Source: Sulfidibacterium sp046706345 (lineage in GTDB: Bacteria; Bacteroidota; Bacteroidia; Bacteroidales; F082). From it: a stretch of DNA of 14,178 nucleotides. This document shows positions 1-7,583 of the stretch, piece after piece; position 1 is the stretch's first letter, and each line of letters opens with the position of its first letter. The stretch covers positions 1 to 14,178 of the forward strand of contig JBJKPL010000213.1 of assembly GCA_046706345.1 (NCBI GenBank), in the 5' to 3' direction. Under the pieces are notes generated by a model. That model was not told where the DNA came from. It saw only the letters and a program-made list of their open reading frames with translations, and did not search any database. The translations under genes and the position numbers were made by a program.

Positions 1-839
1 TCAACCAGGTTGAAAAGATCCCGTTCCTACCCATCGAATTTTTCAAAAACCATCAGGTCGTCACGGGATCTTTTCAGAAAGAAGTGATCTTCACAAGCAG
101 CGGCACCACAGGCATGGAAACCAGCAAGCACTATGTCCGGGACCTGGCGCTGTATGAAAAAAGTGTTTTCAACGGGTTTCGCTTGTTTTTCGGCGATCCC
201 GGCGATTATGTCTTTCTGGCCTTGCTGCCTTCCTATCTCGAAAGAGAAGGTTCCTCGTTGGTGCATATGGTAAAAAAACTACTGGAATGGAGTGGTGATC
301 CCCGGGGCGGTTTTTACCTGCACGATTATGAAAAACTTTCACACGTGTTGTTGGATCTGAAAAGCGAAAAGAAAAAAGTATTGCTGATCGGGGTCACCTA
401 TGCTTTGCTGGATCTGGCCGAGCAGTTTCCCGTGCAGTTTCCTGATTTGATCCTGATGGAAACCGGCGGCATGAAAGGCAACCGGAAAGAAATGGTACGA
501 GAAGAGCTGCACGCACAGCTGAAGTCGGCTTTTGGCGTGCAGGAAATTTATTCGGAATACGGCATGACCGAATTGCTTTCCCAGGCCTATTCCAGGGGCG
601 AAGGCCGCTTTGCCATGCCTCCCTGGATGCAGGTACTCATCCGCGATGTGAACGATCCGCTGACCCTGTTGCCCGAAGGGAGATCCGGGGGGATCAATGT
701 GGTGGATCTGGCCAACCTTCATTCCTGTTCGTTTATTGCCACCCAGGATCTGGGCCGGAATTTTTCAGGAGGTGATTTTGAGGTGCTGGGACGATTTGAT
801 AACAGTGATGTTCGTGGCTGTAATCTCTTGGTTCAATAG
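1..839 (+). CDS. LuxE-family acyl-protein synthetase / acyltransferase, 5' truncated by window edge
   Basis: The reading frame is open from base 3 to the TAG at 837-839, giving 278 visible residues; the real start lies upstream of the window. A GTG at 84 falls inside conserved sequence (IPFLPIEFFK and VVTGSFQKEVIF flank it), so it is not a start. Visible residues 32-37 read SSGTTG, the nucleotide-binding loop of adenylate-forming enzymes, and YGMTEL follows in the second half, as in LuxE/PaaK-like ligases (PF04443 type). LuxE activates a fatty acid as acyl-AMP and transfers it to a protein cysteine. In non-luminous Bacteroidota such proteins are usually annotated only as acyl transferases, and no luxCDAB gene is visible here. 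Family assignment is confident; substrate and partner are unknown. Confidence 0.85.
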   Translation, partial: NQVEKIPFLPIEFFKNHQVVTGSFQKEVIFTSSGTTGMETSKHYVRDLALYEKSVFNGFRLFFGDPGDYVFLALLPSYLEREGSSLVHMVKKLLEWSGDPRGGFYLHDYEKLSHVLLDLKSEKKKVLLIGVTYALLDLAEQFPVQFPDLILMETGGMKGNRKEMVREELHAQLKSAFGVQEIYSEYGMTELLSQAYSRGEGRFAMPPWMQVLIRDVNDPLTLLPEGRSGGINVVDLANLHSCSFIATQDLGRNFSGGDFEVLGRFDNSDVRGCNLLVQ

Positions 840-910
840 GACTTAATACTTCCTTGTTTTTCTTGCTTCTTCGGGATATAAAAGGTCCAAAAATTGGATT
901 TTAAGGATCT

Positions 911-942
911 TTTGCATAATTTCACAGGCGGAAATTAATTTG
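911..942 (+). promoter_or_regulatory. Candidate Bacteroidota promoter for the 82-residue protein gene
   Basis: TTTG at 911-914 is followed by TTAATTTG at 935-942, a 7 of 8 match to the Bacteroidota -7 element TAnnTTTG with suitable spacing. If real, transcription starts shortly before the ATG at 961, and a TTG at 940 inside the element cannot be the start codon. Based on pattern only. Confidence 0.3.
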
Positions 943-960
943 TATTTATCAAACCCTACG

Positions 961-1209
961 ATGATGATGGGTAAGAATGAATTATTAGAAGTTCTCGATC
1001 TGATTGCGGAAGAAAATTATGAAGAGGCCCACCTGGTACTTCAGCTTTCGGATACAGAAGAGGCGGCCTGGTTGCAGGCTTGTCTTTACCGGAAAGAAGG
1101 CGACGAATGGAACGCCAATTACTGGTACGACAAAGCCGGAAGGTCGATGCCCACCTACAGTGTGGAAACTGAAATTGCGGAAATCAGAGACCTGATCGAG
1201 ATTCTTTAA
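961..1209 (+). CDS. Conserved small protein, 82 aa, function unknown
   Basis: Three consecutive ATG codons (961, 964, 967) open a frame ending with TAA at 1207-1209. I chose 961 because the earlier in-frame TTG at 940 overlaps a promoter-like element. The protein is acidic and probably all-helical, without signal peptide or membrane segment, so cytoplasmic. Its centre contains RKEGDEWNANYWYDKAGR. This resembles a GD-x-x-NA-x-YWY-x-x-AGR signature I associate with short uncharacterised proteins in several phyla, and it has the feel of a single TPR-like helical hairpin. No function can be assigned. It lies 121 nt after the LuxE-like gene and converges with the lipoprotein gene. Confidence 0.75.
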   Translation: MMMGKNELLEVLDLIAEENYEEAHLVLQLSDTEEAAWLQACLYRKEGDEWNANYWYDKAGRSMPTYSVETEIAEIRDLIEIL

Positions 1210-1277
1210 TAACGACGGTCCTCGGCTTTTTGAGCCCCGACAGGGAATCTATGGATGGTCGGAAATGACGTTTAATA

Positions 1278-1670
1278 TTATTGCTTCTTGAAAATCACCG
1301 TTAATGTGCCCAGCGGAGTGTGGGATTCGGTTACAATGTCGTTGCCTTCCAATTTGCCTAATTTGTTCACCGAATTTTTGTGGTCATCAAAATAATATTG
1401 GATCTCTTTGGTGCTGGGATTGATCTTCCATTTGGCTTCATGAGCATTCTTGTCCAGGATCAACACCATCAGCGAATCGTTAATAATCTTAAAGCTGAGT
1501 TGTTTTTGTTCATTCTGGATGTGTTTCACAATGGCTTTGGGCAGATTGGTGTCTTGAAAGTTGGTCTCTACCTTGCTGACTTTCCAGGTGCCGATTAACT
1601 GATGTCCGGGGTTTGAACACGCTGTCAGAAAAAATACCGCTGTCGCGATGATGGCCAATAGTTTTTTCAT
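1278..1670 (-). CDS. Small lipocalin-like lipoprotein, 130 aa
   Basis: The N-terminus MKKLLAIIATAVFFLTACS is a lipoprotein signal peptide with lipobox LTAC, so Cys18 would be lipidated. The mature part starts with LIGTWKVSKVE, a G-x-W motif common in Bacteroidota lipocalin-like and DUF-type beta-barrel lipoproteins, followed by alternating beta-strand-like segments (for example EAKWKINPSTKEIQYYF). The length fits one small barrel. It probably sits in the periplasmic or outer membrane leaflet; the ligand is unknown. It lies 89 nt downstream of the glycosyltransferase gene on the same strand, with its own candidate promoter, so it may be only loosely coupled to that operon. Confidence 0.8.
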   Translation of the reverse strand: MKKLLAIIATAVFFLTACSNPGHQLIGTWKVSKVETNFQDTNLPKAIVKHIQNEQKQLSFKIINDSLMVLILDKNAHEAKWKINPSTKEIQYYFDDHKNSVNKLGKLEGNDIVTESHTPLGTLTVIFKKQ

Positions 1671-1690
1671 TTTAAATCGGATTTGGAGAA

Positions 1691-1698
1691 CAAATGTA
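1691..1698 (-). promoter_or_regulatory. TAnnTTTG -7 element for the small lipoprotein gene
   Basis: On the minus strand the sequence is TACATTTG, an exact match to the Bacteroidota -7 consensus TAnnTTTG, about 20 nt before the ATG at 1670. A T-rich stretch precedes it where a -33 TTTG-like element is expected, but no exact TTTG stands at the ideal spacing. Confidence 0.4.
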
Positions 1699-1759
1699 AC
1701 CTAATTTTAGAAAAGTAAAAACGAAAGATCCTTAACATAGGTTAAATCTCAGGAAACGC

Positions 1760-2746
1760 TCAGGACGCATGTTTTTCAATGATCTCCGTAAGGATCGATT
1801 CCGTTTGATCGGGGAAAAGGACCTCCGTTTTTCGGTGGTTTTCCAGCCATTCCCTGATTTGTGGTTTTCCCTCCTCCAGGGTCCTGATCACGCCGACGCC
1901 CATGTCCTTTAATGCGGCGGCATTGCACTGTTGTTCATATTGTTTTTTCATCGGGATGACCATTAATTTCTTCTTGAGATACAGGGCTTCTGCCGGGGTT
2001 TCAAAACCGGCTCCGCAAAGAACGCCCTCCGCTGAGGCCATGCTTTCCAAAAACGAATCTTGTTCGGTTGGAAAAACCCGAATGTTTTCGTACTGGTAAG
2101 GATGCCGGGCATGCCGGCTGAAGACATGCCAGGAGATCTTGTCGAAATCCGAAAGGTGTGAGATCAGTTCCGCCTCCTGATAAGAAGGTAGGTAAACCGT
2201 GTAATGTCCTTTGTTTGAAGGTTTTGTTTTCCGAACGGATTTCCGGATCACCGGGGTGAAAATGGCGTCATCATAGGACTGGAAATGAAAGCCGTATTCG
2301 ATGTTGGCGGGTGCATATTTTTTCAGGATCTGTTTCCCCAACGGATCAAAGAGATCGGGTTGCGGTGCCGCATCATGGATCACGGCACTTTGATGGCTCA
2401 GGGCAATCACTTCTTTTCCCCGGAGCTTTCCGGCCCAGGCGATCACCGGTTCAAAATCCTGGATGATCAGGTCGTAGTCTTCGAGCGGCAATTTGAGCAG
2501 GTCGTTCAGGAAACGGAGGGTTTTGGTTTTATGGTAGGTCATTAAATAGTCGATGCCCCCGGATTTGCCGGAAACGAAGCTCAGTCCGTAGAACCGGTAT
2601 TTTACCGGATAGGGAAAGGAGACCGAACTCTGCATGCCACTCATCTGCACGGCCACGCTTGCTTGTGTTTGAAGCAGCGGGATGATCTCGGTGGCCCGGG
2701 TAATATGGCCGTTGCCTGTGGCCTGGATTCCATAGAGGATCTTCAT
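1760..2746 (-). CDS. GT-B glycosyltransferase, TIGR00661 / Glyco_trans_1_3 type, 328 aa
   Basis: The protein opens MKILYGIQATGNGHITRA. G-x-G-H-x-x-R at residues 11-17 is the acceptor-side glycine loop of MurG-like GT-B enzymes. A second conserved part, CGAGFETPAEAL (244-255) followed by PMKKQYEQ (265-272), is the C-terminal donor-sugar site typical of the TIGR00661/PF13528 family. QDFEP (96-100) is also characteristic. No signal peptide or membrane helix is evident, so it is probably cytoplasmic or peripheral. The ATG at 2746 lies 6 nt after the stop of the metallophosphoesterase gene, so the two are surely cotranscribed. Together they suggest glycolipid or envelope lipid metabolism. Donor and acceptor are unknown. 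Confidence 0.85.
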   Translation of the reverse strand: MKILYGIQATGNGHITRATEIIPLLQTQASVAVQMSGMQSSVSFPYPVKYRFYGLSFVSGKSGGIDYLMTYHKTKTLRFLNDLLKLPLEDYDLIIQDFEPVIAWAGKLRGKEVIALSHQSAVIHDAAPQPDLFDPLGKQILKKYAPANIEYGFHFQSYDDAIFTPVIRKSVRKTKPSNKGHYTVYLPSYQEAELISHLSDFDKISWHVFSRHARHPYQYENIRVFPTEQDSFLESMASAEGVLCGAGFETPAEALYLKKKLMVIPMKKQYEQQCNAAALKDMGVGVIRTLEEGKPQIREWLENHRKTEVLFPDQTESILTEIIEKHAS

Positions 2747-2752
2747 GATAGA

Positions 2753-3631
2753 TCAGGAAAGGGAGGATGAAGAGAATCCGGCACGGCCAATGTTGATCCC
2801 GGCAATGTCTTTTTTCAGCGTATCAAAGATCTGCTGATACGAAGGCGAAAGGGGCGTTTCTTCCGGGATCTCGGCAATGACCGGATCTTCCTGGAATCGA
2901 TAGATGTTCCAATCGTGCCCGTTAAATTCCAGGGCCGAAAGATTTTCGATCCAGTCGCCGGAATTTAAATAGGTGATCCCACCGTATTCGGTGTGGTATT
3001 TTCTTTTTTCCGGTTTGTGGATGTGTCCGCAGACCACATAGTCGTACCCTTTCCGGGATCCGATCTCTGCGACCAGATTTTCAAATTTGTTGAGGTATTT
3101 CACCGCCGATTTCACGCTGCCTTTCACTTTGGAAGCCAAAGAAACCGGATTCCTTCCCAGGAGCTTGCTGATGCGGTTTACCAAACTGTTGATGAGGATC
3201 AGCAGATCATATCCGTAAGCACCCAGGCGGGTCAGGAATTTGGAATGCTCCATCATCACATCGAAAACATCGCCATGAAAAATCCAGGCCCGTTCTCCGT
3301 TGCTCAGCGGGATAACCAACTTATCCTGAACTTCAAACTTACCCATTTTTAAACCGGAATAACGGCGCATCATTTCATCATGATTGCCGGTGATGTAGAT
3401 AACCCGGGTGCCTGAAGAGAGTAACGACAGAATTTCTTTGATGACGGCCGCATGCGACTTGGGCCAGAAATATTTGTTGAATTGCCAGATGTCGATGATG
3501 TCCCCGTTCAGAACGAGGGTCTCGGGACGGATACTTTTCAGATAGAGTAACAGCTCTTTGCTGCTGCAACCGTAAGTTCCCAGGTGCACGTCGGAAATTA
3601 CAACCAGCTCGAGCGTCTTTTTTTGGTTCAT
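2753..3631 (-). CDS. LpxH-like metallophosphoesterase, UDP-2,3-diacylglucosamine diphosphatase family, 292 aa
   Basis: All five calcineurin-type metal motifs are present: SDVHLG (D14, H16), NGDIID (D44), TGNHDE (N83, H84), FHGD (H119) and CGHIHK (H203, H205). This order and the SDVHLG form match the LpxH/UDP-2,3-diacylglucosamine hydrolase group, which makes lipid X in lipid A synthesis. At 292 residues it is longer than E. coli LpxH (about 240). The extra length is in the helical insert around residues 125-190 and a C-terminal tail. It may therefore be a paralogue acting on another phospholipid or nucleotide-lipid. It is the first gene of a tight pair with the glycosyltransferase. Enzyme class is sure, exact substrate is not. 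Confidence 0.85.
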   Translation of the reverse strand: MNQKKTLELVVISDVHLGTYGCSSKELLLYLKSIRPETLVLNGDIIDIWQFNKYFWPKSHAAVIKEILSLLSSGTRVIYITGNHDEMMRRYSGLKMGKFEVQDKLVIPLSNGERAWIFHGDVFDVMMEHSKFLTRLGAYGYDLLILINSLVNRISKLLGRNPVSLASKVKGSVKSAVKYLNKFENLVAEIGSRKGYDYVVCGHIHKPEKRKYHTEYGGITYLNSGDWIENLSALEFNGHDWNIYRFQEDPVIAEIPEETPLSPSYQQIFDTLKKDIAGINIGRAGFSSSSLS

Positions 3632-3656
3632 GCCCGTAAAAATTTAGGGCAATAGT

Positions 3657-3691
3657 ATAACGGCAATATTAACTGAATGTTAGGCCGTTAT
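3657..3691. repeat. 8-bp inverted repeat upstream of the metallophosphoesterase gene
   Basis: ATAACGGC (3657-3664) is the reverse complement of GCCGTTAT (3684-3691), separated by 19 nt. It lies 26-60 nt upstream of the ATG at 3631 and could be an operator or a 5' leader hairpin. No T-run makes it a terminator. Confidence 0.35.
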
Positions 3692-3710
3692 TAATAAATG
3701 GTAAAGTTTC

Positions 3711-3751
3711 AAAAAAGACGAAGCCCCGAGGAGTGATCCGCGGGGCTTCGT
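3711..3751 (-). terminator. Rho-independent terminator of the GH3 gene
   Basis: Read on the minus strand, ACGAAGCCCCG (3751-3741) pairs with CGGGGCTTCGT (3728-3718) in an 11-bp GC-rich stem with a 12-nt loop. Six T residues (3716-3711) follow one base later. It begins 30 nt after the GH3 stop codon and insulates the PUL from the metallophosphoesterase operon. Confidence 0.85.
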
Positions 3752-3780
3752 TCCTGAAAAATGTAAAATAAGATGCAAAA

Positions 3781-6060
3781 TTACTTGACGTAAAATTCAG
3801 CCGAAAGGTTGTGGATGGTCACTTTAAAAGCGCCGGGTTCCGTTACTCTTTTCAGCTGGCTGTTGACAAACGACAGATCCTGTTTGTCGATGTTGAATGT
3901 CACGGTCTTTGTTTCCCCGGGTTGCAGATCGATCTTGTCAAAACCGCGCAGTTGCTTTACCGGCGGGATGATGCTGGCGTAAAGATCCCCAATGTACAAC
4001 TGGACGACTTCCTTGCCTTCGCGGCTTCCCGTATTTTTCACCTGCACGCTGATGGTGACTTTTTGATTTCCCGAAATGGTGTCGGTGCTTAACTTCAGGT
4101 TGCTGTAAGCAAAAGTTGTATAACTCAATCCGAAGCCAAAGGGGAACTGGGGATGATAATCATGCTGATTCAACTCGGCATAAGAATAGTCGTAAGTTTC
4201 CAGTGAATTCGGATATCTCGGATAAGTAAACGGCAGTTTTCCGGAAGGATTGACATCGCCGAACAGGATGTTGGCGATGGCATTTCCTCCCTGGTTTCCG
4301 GGCAGGTATCCCATGACAATGCCTTTCATCTGATCCGCGAATTTGCTGATCAGCCGGGGCCGGCCTTCGGTCAGGACCAGGATCACGGGTTTTCCCGTTT
4401 TGGCAAGTTCCCTGGCAAATTTGGCCTGGTTGTCGGGAAGATACAGGTCGCTGATGTTGCCGGGGGTTTCGGCATAGGCTTCCTCGCCCAGGCAAAGCAC
4501 AATATAATCGGCTTGCTGCGCCATCTTCAGCGTCTGATCATCGTTGAGTGGTTTGTCAAACAGCGTTCCTTCAGAATACAGAACGTTGTTTTTCCCGATT
4601 TTTTCCTGGATGGCCTTCAGGATGGTGTTCTTGTCTTTGTCGAACTTATCGGTCTGTTGTCCCTGCCAGGTATAACTCCAGCCGCCGTTCAGCGTTTCCA
4701 TGGAATTGGCCCCGAATCCGGTCACCAACACCTTCACATTTTTCTTGGGCAGCGGCAGTACATGATCCTGATTTTTCAGCAAGGTGACGGATTCTTCGGC
4801 ACTCAGCAGATTTTCTTTCTGAAAGGCAGGGGAACCAAAATCAGGATAATCCTGTTTGGGATAATAGGGATGTTTGAACAGTCCCAGCTCTAACTTAACC
4901 CGCAGGATCCTGCGCACGGCCTGATCGATGCGCCACATCGGGACCTGACCTTCTTTTACCAGCGCGATCAGGTATTTTTCGAAGCTGAAATCGTAGGGCA
5001 CCATGCTCATGTCTACCCCGGCCATGACGGCCATTTTTACGGCCTGTTTTTCCGAAGAGGCATAATGGTAAGTTTCATACAGGTTCTTGATGTCGCCCCA
5101 GTCGCTGACGGCGATGCCTTTGAAATGCAATTCATTTCGCAGAATGTCAGTCAGAATATGGTGGTTGGCGTGGACCGGAATTCCGTTTACGATAGAAGAA
5201 TTGATCATTAAGGTTTTCGATCCGGCCTTGACGGCGGCGGCGAAAGGCGGCAGGAAATAATTACGCAGATACACTTCGGGGATCCAGGCCGGGGTGCGGT
5301 CTTTTCCCGTCAAGGGGAAACTGTATCCGAAATAGTGCTTCATGCAGGAAGCCACATTGTATTTCCCTGCCACATCATTACCCTCATATCCTTTGATGAT
5401 GGCCGTTCCCAGCGTCTTGGCCAGGTAGACATCTTCGCCCAGGGTTTCATAAAACCGGGGCCAGGCGGGTTGTCTCCCCAGACCCAGGACCGGTGAAAAG
5501 GCCCACGGAATGGCCGAAGCCCTGGTTTCATAAGCCGTAATGGCGGCGTTCTTTTTCACAAGGGCAGGATTCCAGGTAGCGGCCATACCGATTTCCTGCG
5601 GAAACAGGGTGGCTCCCAGGGTGTAGGTAACCCCGTGGATGGCATCGATCCCGTACAGTACAGGAATCTTTAACCTCGACTCGGAAGCCACCTGTTGAAT
5701 CGCTTCCTGCAAATGATACCAGTGATCGCGTGTGTATGCATGGTTGATGACATTCAGGATCGAGCCCACATGATATTGTAAAATCGCCTGACGGAGCTTG
5801 GCCGAATCGAGCTGCTGAGGCATGGTGGGGTTCATCACCGGTCCCTTGCTCACCACAGCCAGGGTAACCTGGGTCATCTGGCCCACTTTTTCGGCCAGGG
5901 TCATCTTTGAAAGGATACTGTCTGCCTGATGGTTGATCATGGCAGCTTTGTCATTCTTTTTAATGCTTGCTTCAGGTCGGGAAAAACCTTCAATACCTAA
6001 AGATAACACAGCCAGGGCCAGCATTACAGCCATGCTGTAAAAAATTTTTTTACGGTTCAT
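3781..6060 (-). CDS. GH3 family beta-glucosidase / exo-beta-glucanase, secreted, 759 aa
   Basis: The start is taken as the ATG at 6060 (MNRKKIFYSMAVMLALAVLSLG), because it opens a signal peptide. An in-frame ATG at 6150 lies inside a conserved regulatory block and adds 30 implausible residues. There is no lipobox, so the protein is probably periplasmic. Residues about 45-390 form the GH3 barrel: YGIDAIHGV, then GRQPAWPRFYETLGED, KHYFGY (241-246), and VSDWGD with the catalytic nucleophile Asp320. The second domain (about 420-610) contains LGEEAYAE. Its Glu526 aligns by motif with the acid/base Glu of barley exoglucanase ExoI (GEHPYTE). PFGFGLSYTTF leads into a C-terminal Fn3-like domain with KQLRGF. 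VSDWGD and GEEAYAE resemble ExoI-type enzymes more than E. coli BglX (VSDHG). Likely role: releasing glucose from beta-glucan oligosaccharides imported by the neighbouring SusCD. Confidence 0.92.
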   Translation of the reverse strand: MNRKKIFYSMAVMLALAVLSLGIEGFSRPEASIKKNDKAAMINHQADSILSKMTLAEKVGQMTQVTLAVVSKGPVMNPTMPQQLDSAKLRQAILQYHVGSILNVINHAYTRDHWYHLQEAIQQVASESRLKIPVLYGIDAIHGVTYTLGATLFPQEIGMAATWNPALVKKNAAITAYETRASAIPWAFSPVLGLGRQPAWPRFYETLGEDVYLAKTLGTAIIKGYEGNDVAGKYNVASCMKHYFGYSFPLTGKDRTPAWIPEVYLRNYFLPPFAAAVKAGSKTLMINSSIVNGIPVHANHHILTDILRNELHFKGIAVSDWGDIKNLYETYHYASSEKQAVKMAVMAGVDMSMVPYDFSFEKYLIALVKEGQVPMWRIDQAVRRILRVKLELGLFKHPYYPKQDYPDFGSPAFQKENLLSAEESVTLLKNQDHVLPLPKKNVKVLVTGFGANSMETLNGGWSYTWQGQQTDKFDKDKNTILKAIQEKIGKNNVLYSEGTLFDKPLNDDQTLKMAQQADYIVLCLGEEAYAETPGNISDLYLPDNQAKFARELAKTGKPVILVLTEGRPRLISKFADQMKGIVMGYLPGNQGGNAIANILFGDVNPSGKLPFTYPRYPNSLETYDYSYAELNQHDYHPQFPFGFGLSYTTFAYSNLKLSTDTISGNQKVTISVQVKNTGSREGKEVVQLYIGDLYASIIPPVKQLRGFDKIDLQPGETKTVTFNIDKQDLSFVNSQLKRVTEPGAFKVTIHNLSAEFYVK

Positions 6061-6103
6061 TCCGTTTACTTGATTAATGGTTAATACTATTTTCCAATAT
6101 AAA

Positions 6104-6166
6104 ATATTGTGTTTGGTCAGGTTGTTGAACAAAGTGTATTTCAAACACAAACAAAAATATTAAAAA
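6104..6166 (-). promoter_or_regulatory. Conserved regulatory module A, upstream of the GH3 gene
   Basis: On the minus strand three blocks occur in order: TTTTTAATATTTTTG (6166-6152), TTTGTGTTT-GAA-ATACACTTTG (6151-6130), and AACACAATAT (6113-6104). All three recur in the same order and orientation upstream of the susC side (7904-7971). The central block contains the near-palindrome GTGTTTnnnATACAC (6148-6134). The module ends about 43 nt before the GH3 ATG, where a promoter and operator are expected. The sequence identity is directly visible; the function is inferred. Confidence 0.6.
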
Positions 6167-6678
6167 AAACAGTTTAGCATCGTTTTTTATTCATGAAAAT
6201 CAACACAATTTACTGATGGCGGAATGAGGTAGGCTGAATTTTTGGATCCCGGATTTGAATTTCAAATTTTAGCGGGTGGAATGAGGTTGAGTTTTTCTAA
6301 GAAAAATATTTTTAAAACCCATTAATACAGACGAATAGTATTTCTCATTTCTTTAGAGTAAAATTTTTAAGGTCTTTTTTTATCACCTTATTTAGGTTGT
6401 TGGGTTATTATTTTGAAAATACGGTGCTGGTTTTATTTGCTGCGATTGATCTTTAAAATGATGGGGAAAAAGGATCTTTGAAACCAGAAGGGTGTTGCCA
6501 AAAAGGAAGGGAGTTAATGTTTTTTATACGCTTTCTTCTGGTGCGAAGCGGTCCGCCGGCTTCGACCGGAGACTTGTCAACAACTTGGCGGGCGATCAGA
6601 GCCAAGTGATTTTTACCGGGTCTTAGTTCCGGCGGCAGGAATGGAAAAAACTACGGTTGGTGGATCCTGTACCCGGCT
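6167..6678. other. Intergenic region upstream of the GH3 gene, no gene recognised
   Basis: About 510 nt without a convincing ORF. The left two thirds are AT-rich. They contain a direct repeat GGAATGAGGT (6221-6230 and 6278-6287) that brackets a perfect palindrome ATTTGAATTTCAAAT (6253-6267). The right part (about 6530-6660) is clearly more GC-rich, with short inverted repeats such as ACTTGGC (6583-6589) and GCCAAGT (6601-6607) followed by GATTTTT. This could be a decayed gene end or a small RNA, but nothing recognisable is encoded. Confidence 0.5.
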
Positions 6679-6717
6679 AAAAAAACGGCTGTTTCATAAC
6701 CTTATGAAACAGCCGTT
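6679..6717 (-). terminator. Rho-independent terminator of the NUDIX regulator gene
   Basis: AACGGCTGTTTCATAA (6684-6699) and TTATGAAACAGCCGTT (6702-6717) form a perfect 16-bp stem with a CC loop. On the minus strand the T-run 6685-6679 closes it. It starts about 20 nt after the regulator's stop codon and separates the regulator transcript from the GH3 promoter region. Confidence 0.85.
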
Positions 6718-6737
6718 GATTCCAGTTGCTATGTTGT

Positions 6738-7478
6738 TTAAATGGTAAAGTCAAAATTCTGCGACTTCAGCCTTTGGTAAACATCGCGGCTGAACATGTA
6801 CAATTTTGCCGGCCTGTGAGAGACATCGTTTTCCTTTTCGTTTAGGGGAACGATATAGCTGAGGTTGGCGATTCGTTTTCTGAAATTTCTTTTGTCCAGA
6901 TTCAGCTCGAAGATCACTTCATAGATCTTTTGAAGCTGGCTGAGCGAAAATTTGGCAGGCAACAGCTCAAAGGCGAGCGGTTTGGTTCGCATTTCATTAC
7001 GCAGGGTTTCCAGTGCAAAATCCAGGATTTCCAGGTGGTCGAAAGCCAGGGGCATTTTTTTGGCTTCGTTGACCGGGAACCAGCGGGCATTTTCGTTTAG
7101 GACCAGTTCGTCTTTTGCGTTTTTTTCAAGATTGATCAGGGAATAATAGGGGATGGTGATAACCCTTCTTTCCGGATGGTCGATGGAGATCAGCCAGGAC
7201 ATGTCCCTGGGCCGTTTTGTCAGCCGGTCGAGTGACCCGAAAGCCTTCAGCTGCTTCATGTAAATTTTTTCCAGACCGGTCAGCTCTTTCAGGATCCTTT
7301 CCGAAGAACCGTCAAGGTCCTCATCCTTCCGGATCAGGTCTCCCGGAAACTTCCAGTCATGGTAGAGAACTCCGTTTTCCACAATCGATCGCCCGATTAA
7401 CAAAATGTTCAAATGAACCGAATCGAACCCAAAAACTACGGAGTCCACCGAAACATTAGGTACTAGCCGTTTGTCCAT
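6738..7478 (-). CDS. NUDIX-fold transcriptional regulator, NrtR/AraR type, 246 aa
   Basis: Residues about 8-150 form a NUDIX domain (VDSVVFGFDSVHLNILLIGR, WKFPGDLI). The Nudix box at 46-68 is degenerate: SSERILKELTGL replaces the catalytic R-E-x-x-E-E pattern, so hydrolysis is unlikely and the domain probably senses a ligand. Residues about 170-240 (KFSLSQLQKIYEVIF, DKRNFRKRI, RPAKLYMFS) match the C-terminal winged-helix domain of COG4111/NrtR-like regulators. Some Bacteroidota members, such as AraR of Bacteroides, control sugar-utilization genes. Its position between the GH3 gene and the divergent susCD genes marks it as the likely local PUL regulator. The ATG at 7478 opens a natural N-terminus (MDKRLVPNVSVD). 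The effector is unknown; a sugar or phosphosugar is the natural guess. Confidence 0.85.
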   Translation of the reverse strand: MDKRLVPNVSVDSVVFGFDSVHLNILLIGRSIVENGVLYHDWKFPGDLIRKDEDLDGSSERILKELTGLEKIYMKQLKAFGSLDRLTKRPRDMSWLISIDHPERRVITIPYYSLINLEKNAKDELVLNENARWFPVNEAKKMPLAFDHLEILDFALETLRNEMRTKPLAFELLPAKFSLSQLQKIYEVIFELNLDKRNFRKRIANLSYIVPLNEKENDVSHRPAKLYMFSRDVYQRLKSQNFDFTI

Positions 7479-7551
7479 AGTAGATCTTATTTAAAAAGAA
7501 TCATTAACGAAAAGTATGTTCCATGATTTTTCCGTATTCAGGATCTGAATC

Positions 7552-7583
7552 CAAAATACTGTATCACCATTTTCCGTACAAAA
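7552..7583 (-). promoter_or_regulatory. Candidate promoter of the NUDIX regulator gene
   Basis: On the minus strand TTTTG (7583-7579) is followed after 20 nt by TATTTTG (7558-7552), a close variant of the TTTG / TAnnTTTG promoter of Bacteroidota. It would give a leader of about 65 nt. AAAGTGTA at 7612-7619, just upstream, repeats part of the conserved block found in modules A and B and could be a weak autoregulatory half-site. Confidence 0.35.

Noticed and set aside
339..722. Minus-strand open frame opposite the LuxE-like gene
   Set aside because: The plus-strand frame carries the SSGTTG and YGMTEL motifs; the opposite frame has none.
1210..1277. Possible bidirectional terminator between the convergent genes
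   Set aside because: Only a 4-bp GGCT/AGCC stem and a 5-bp CCGAC/GTCGG pairing are visible, without a proper T-run, so it is not listed as a terminator.
6061..6150. N-terminal extension of GH3 to an upstream ATG at 6150
   Set aside because: It would place 30 extra residues before a proper signal peptide and overlap the conserved regulatory module, so the start at 6060 is preferred.
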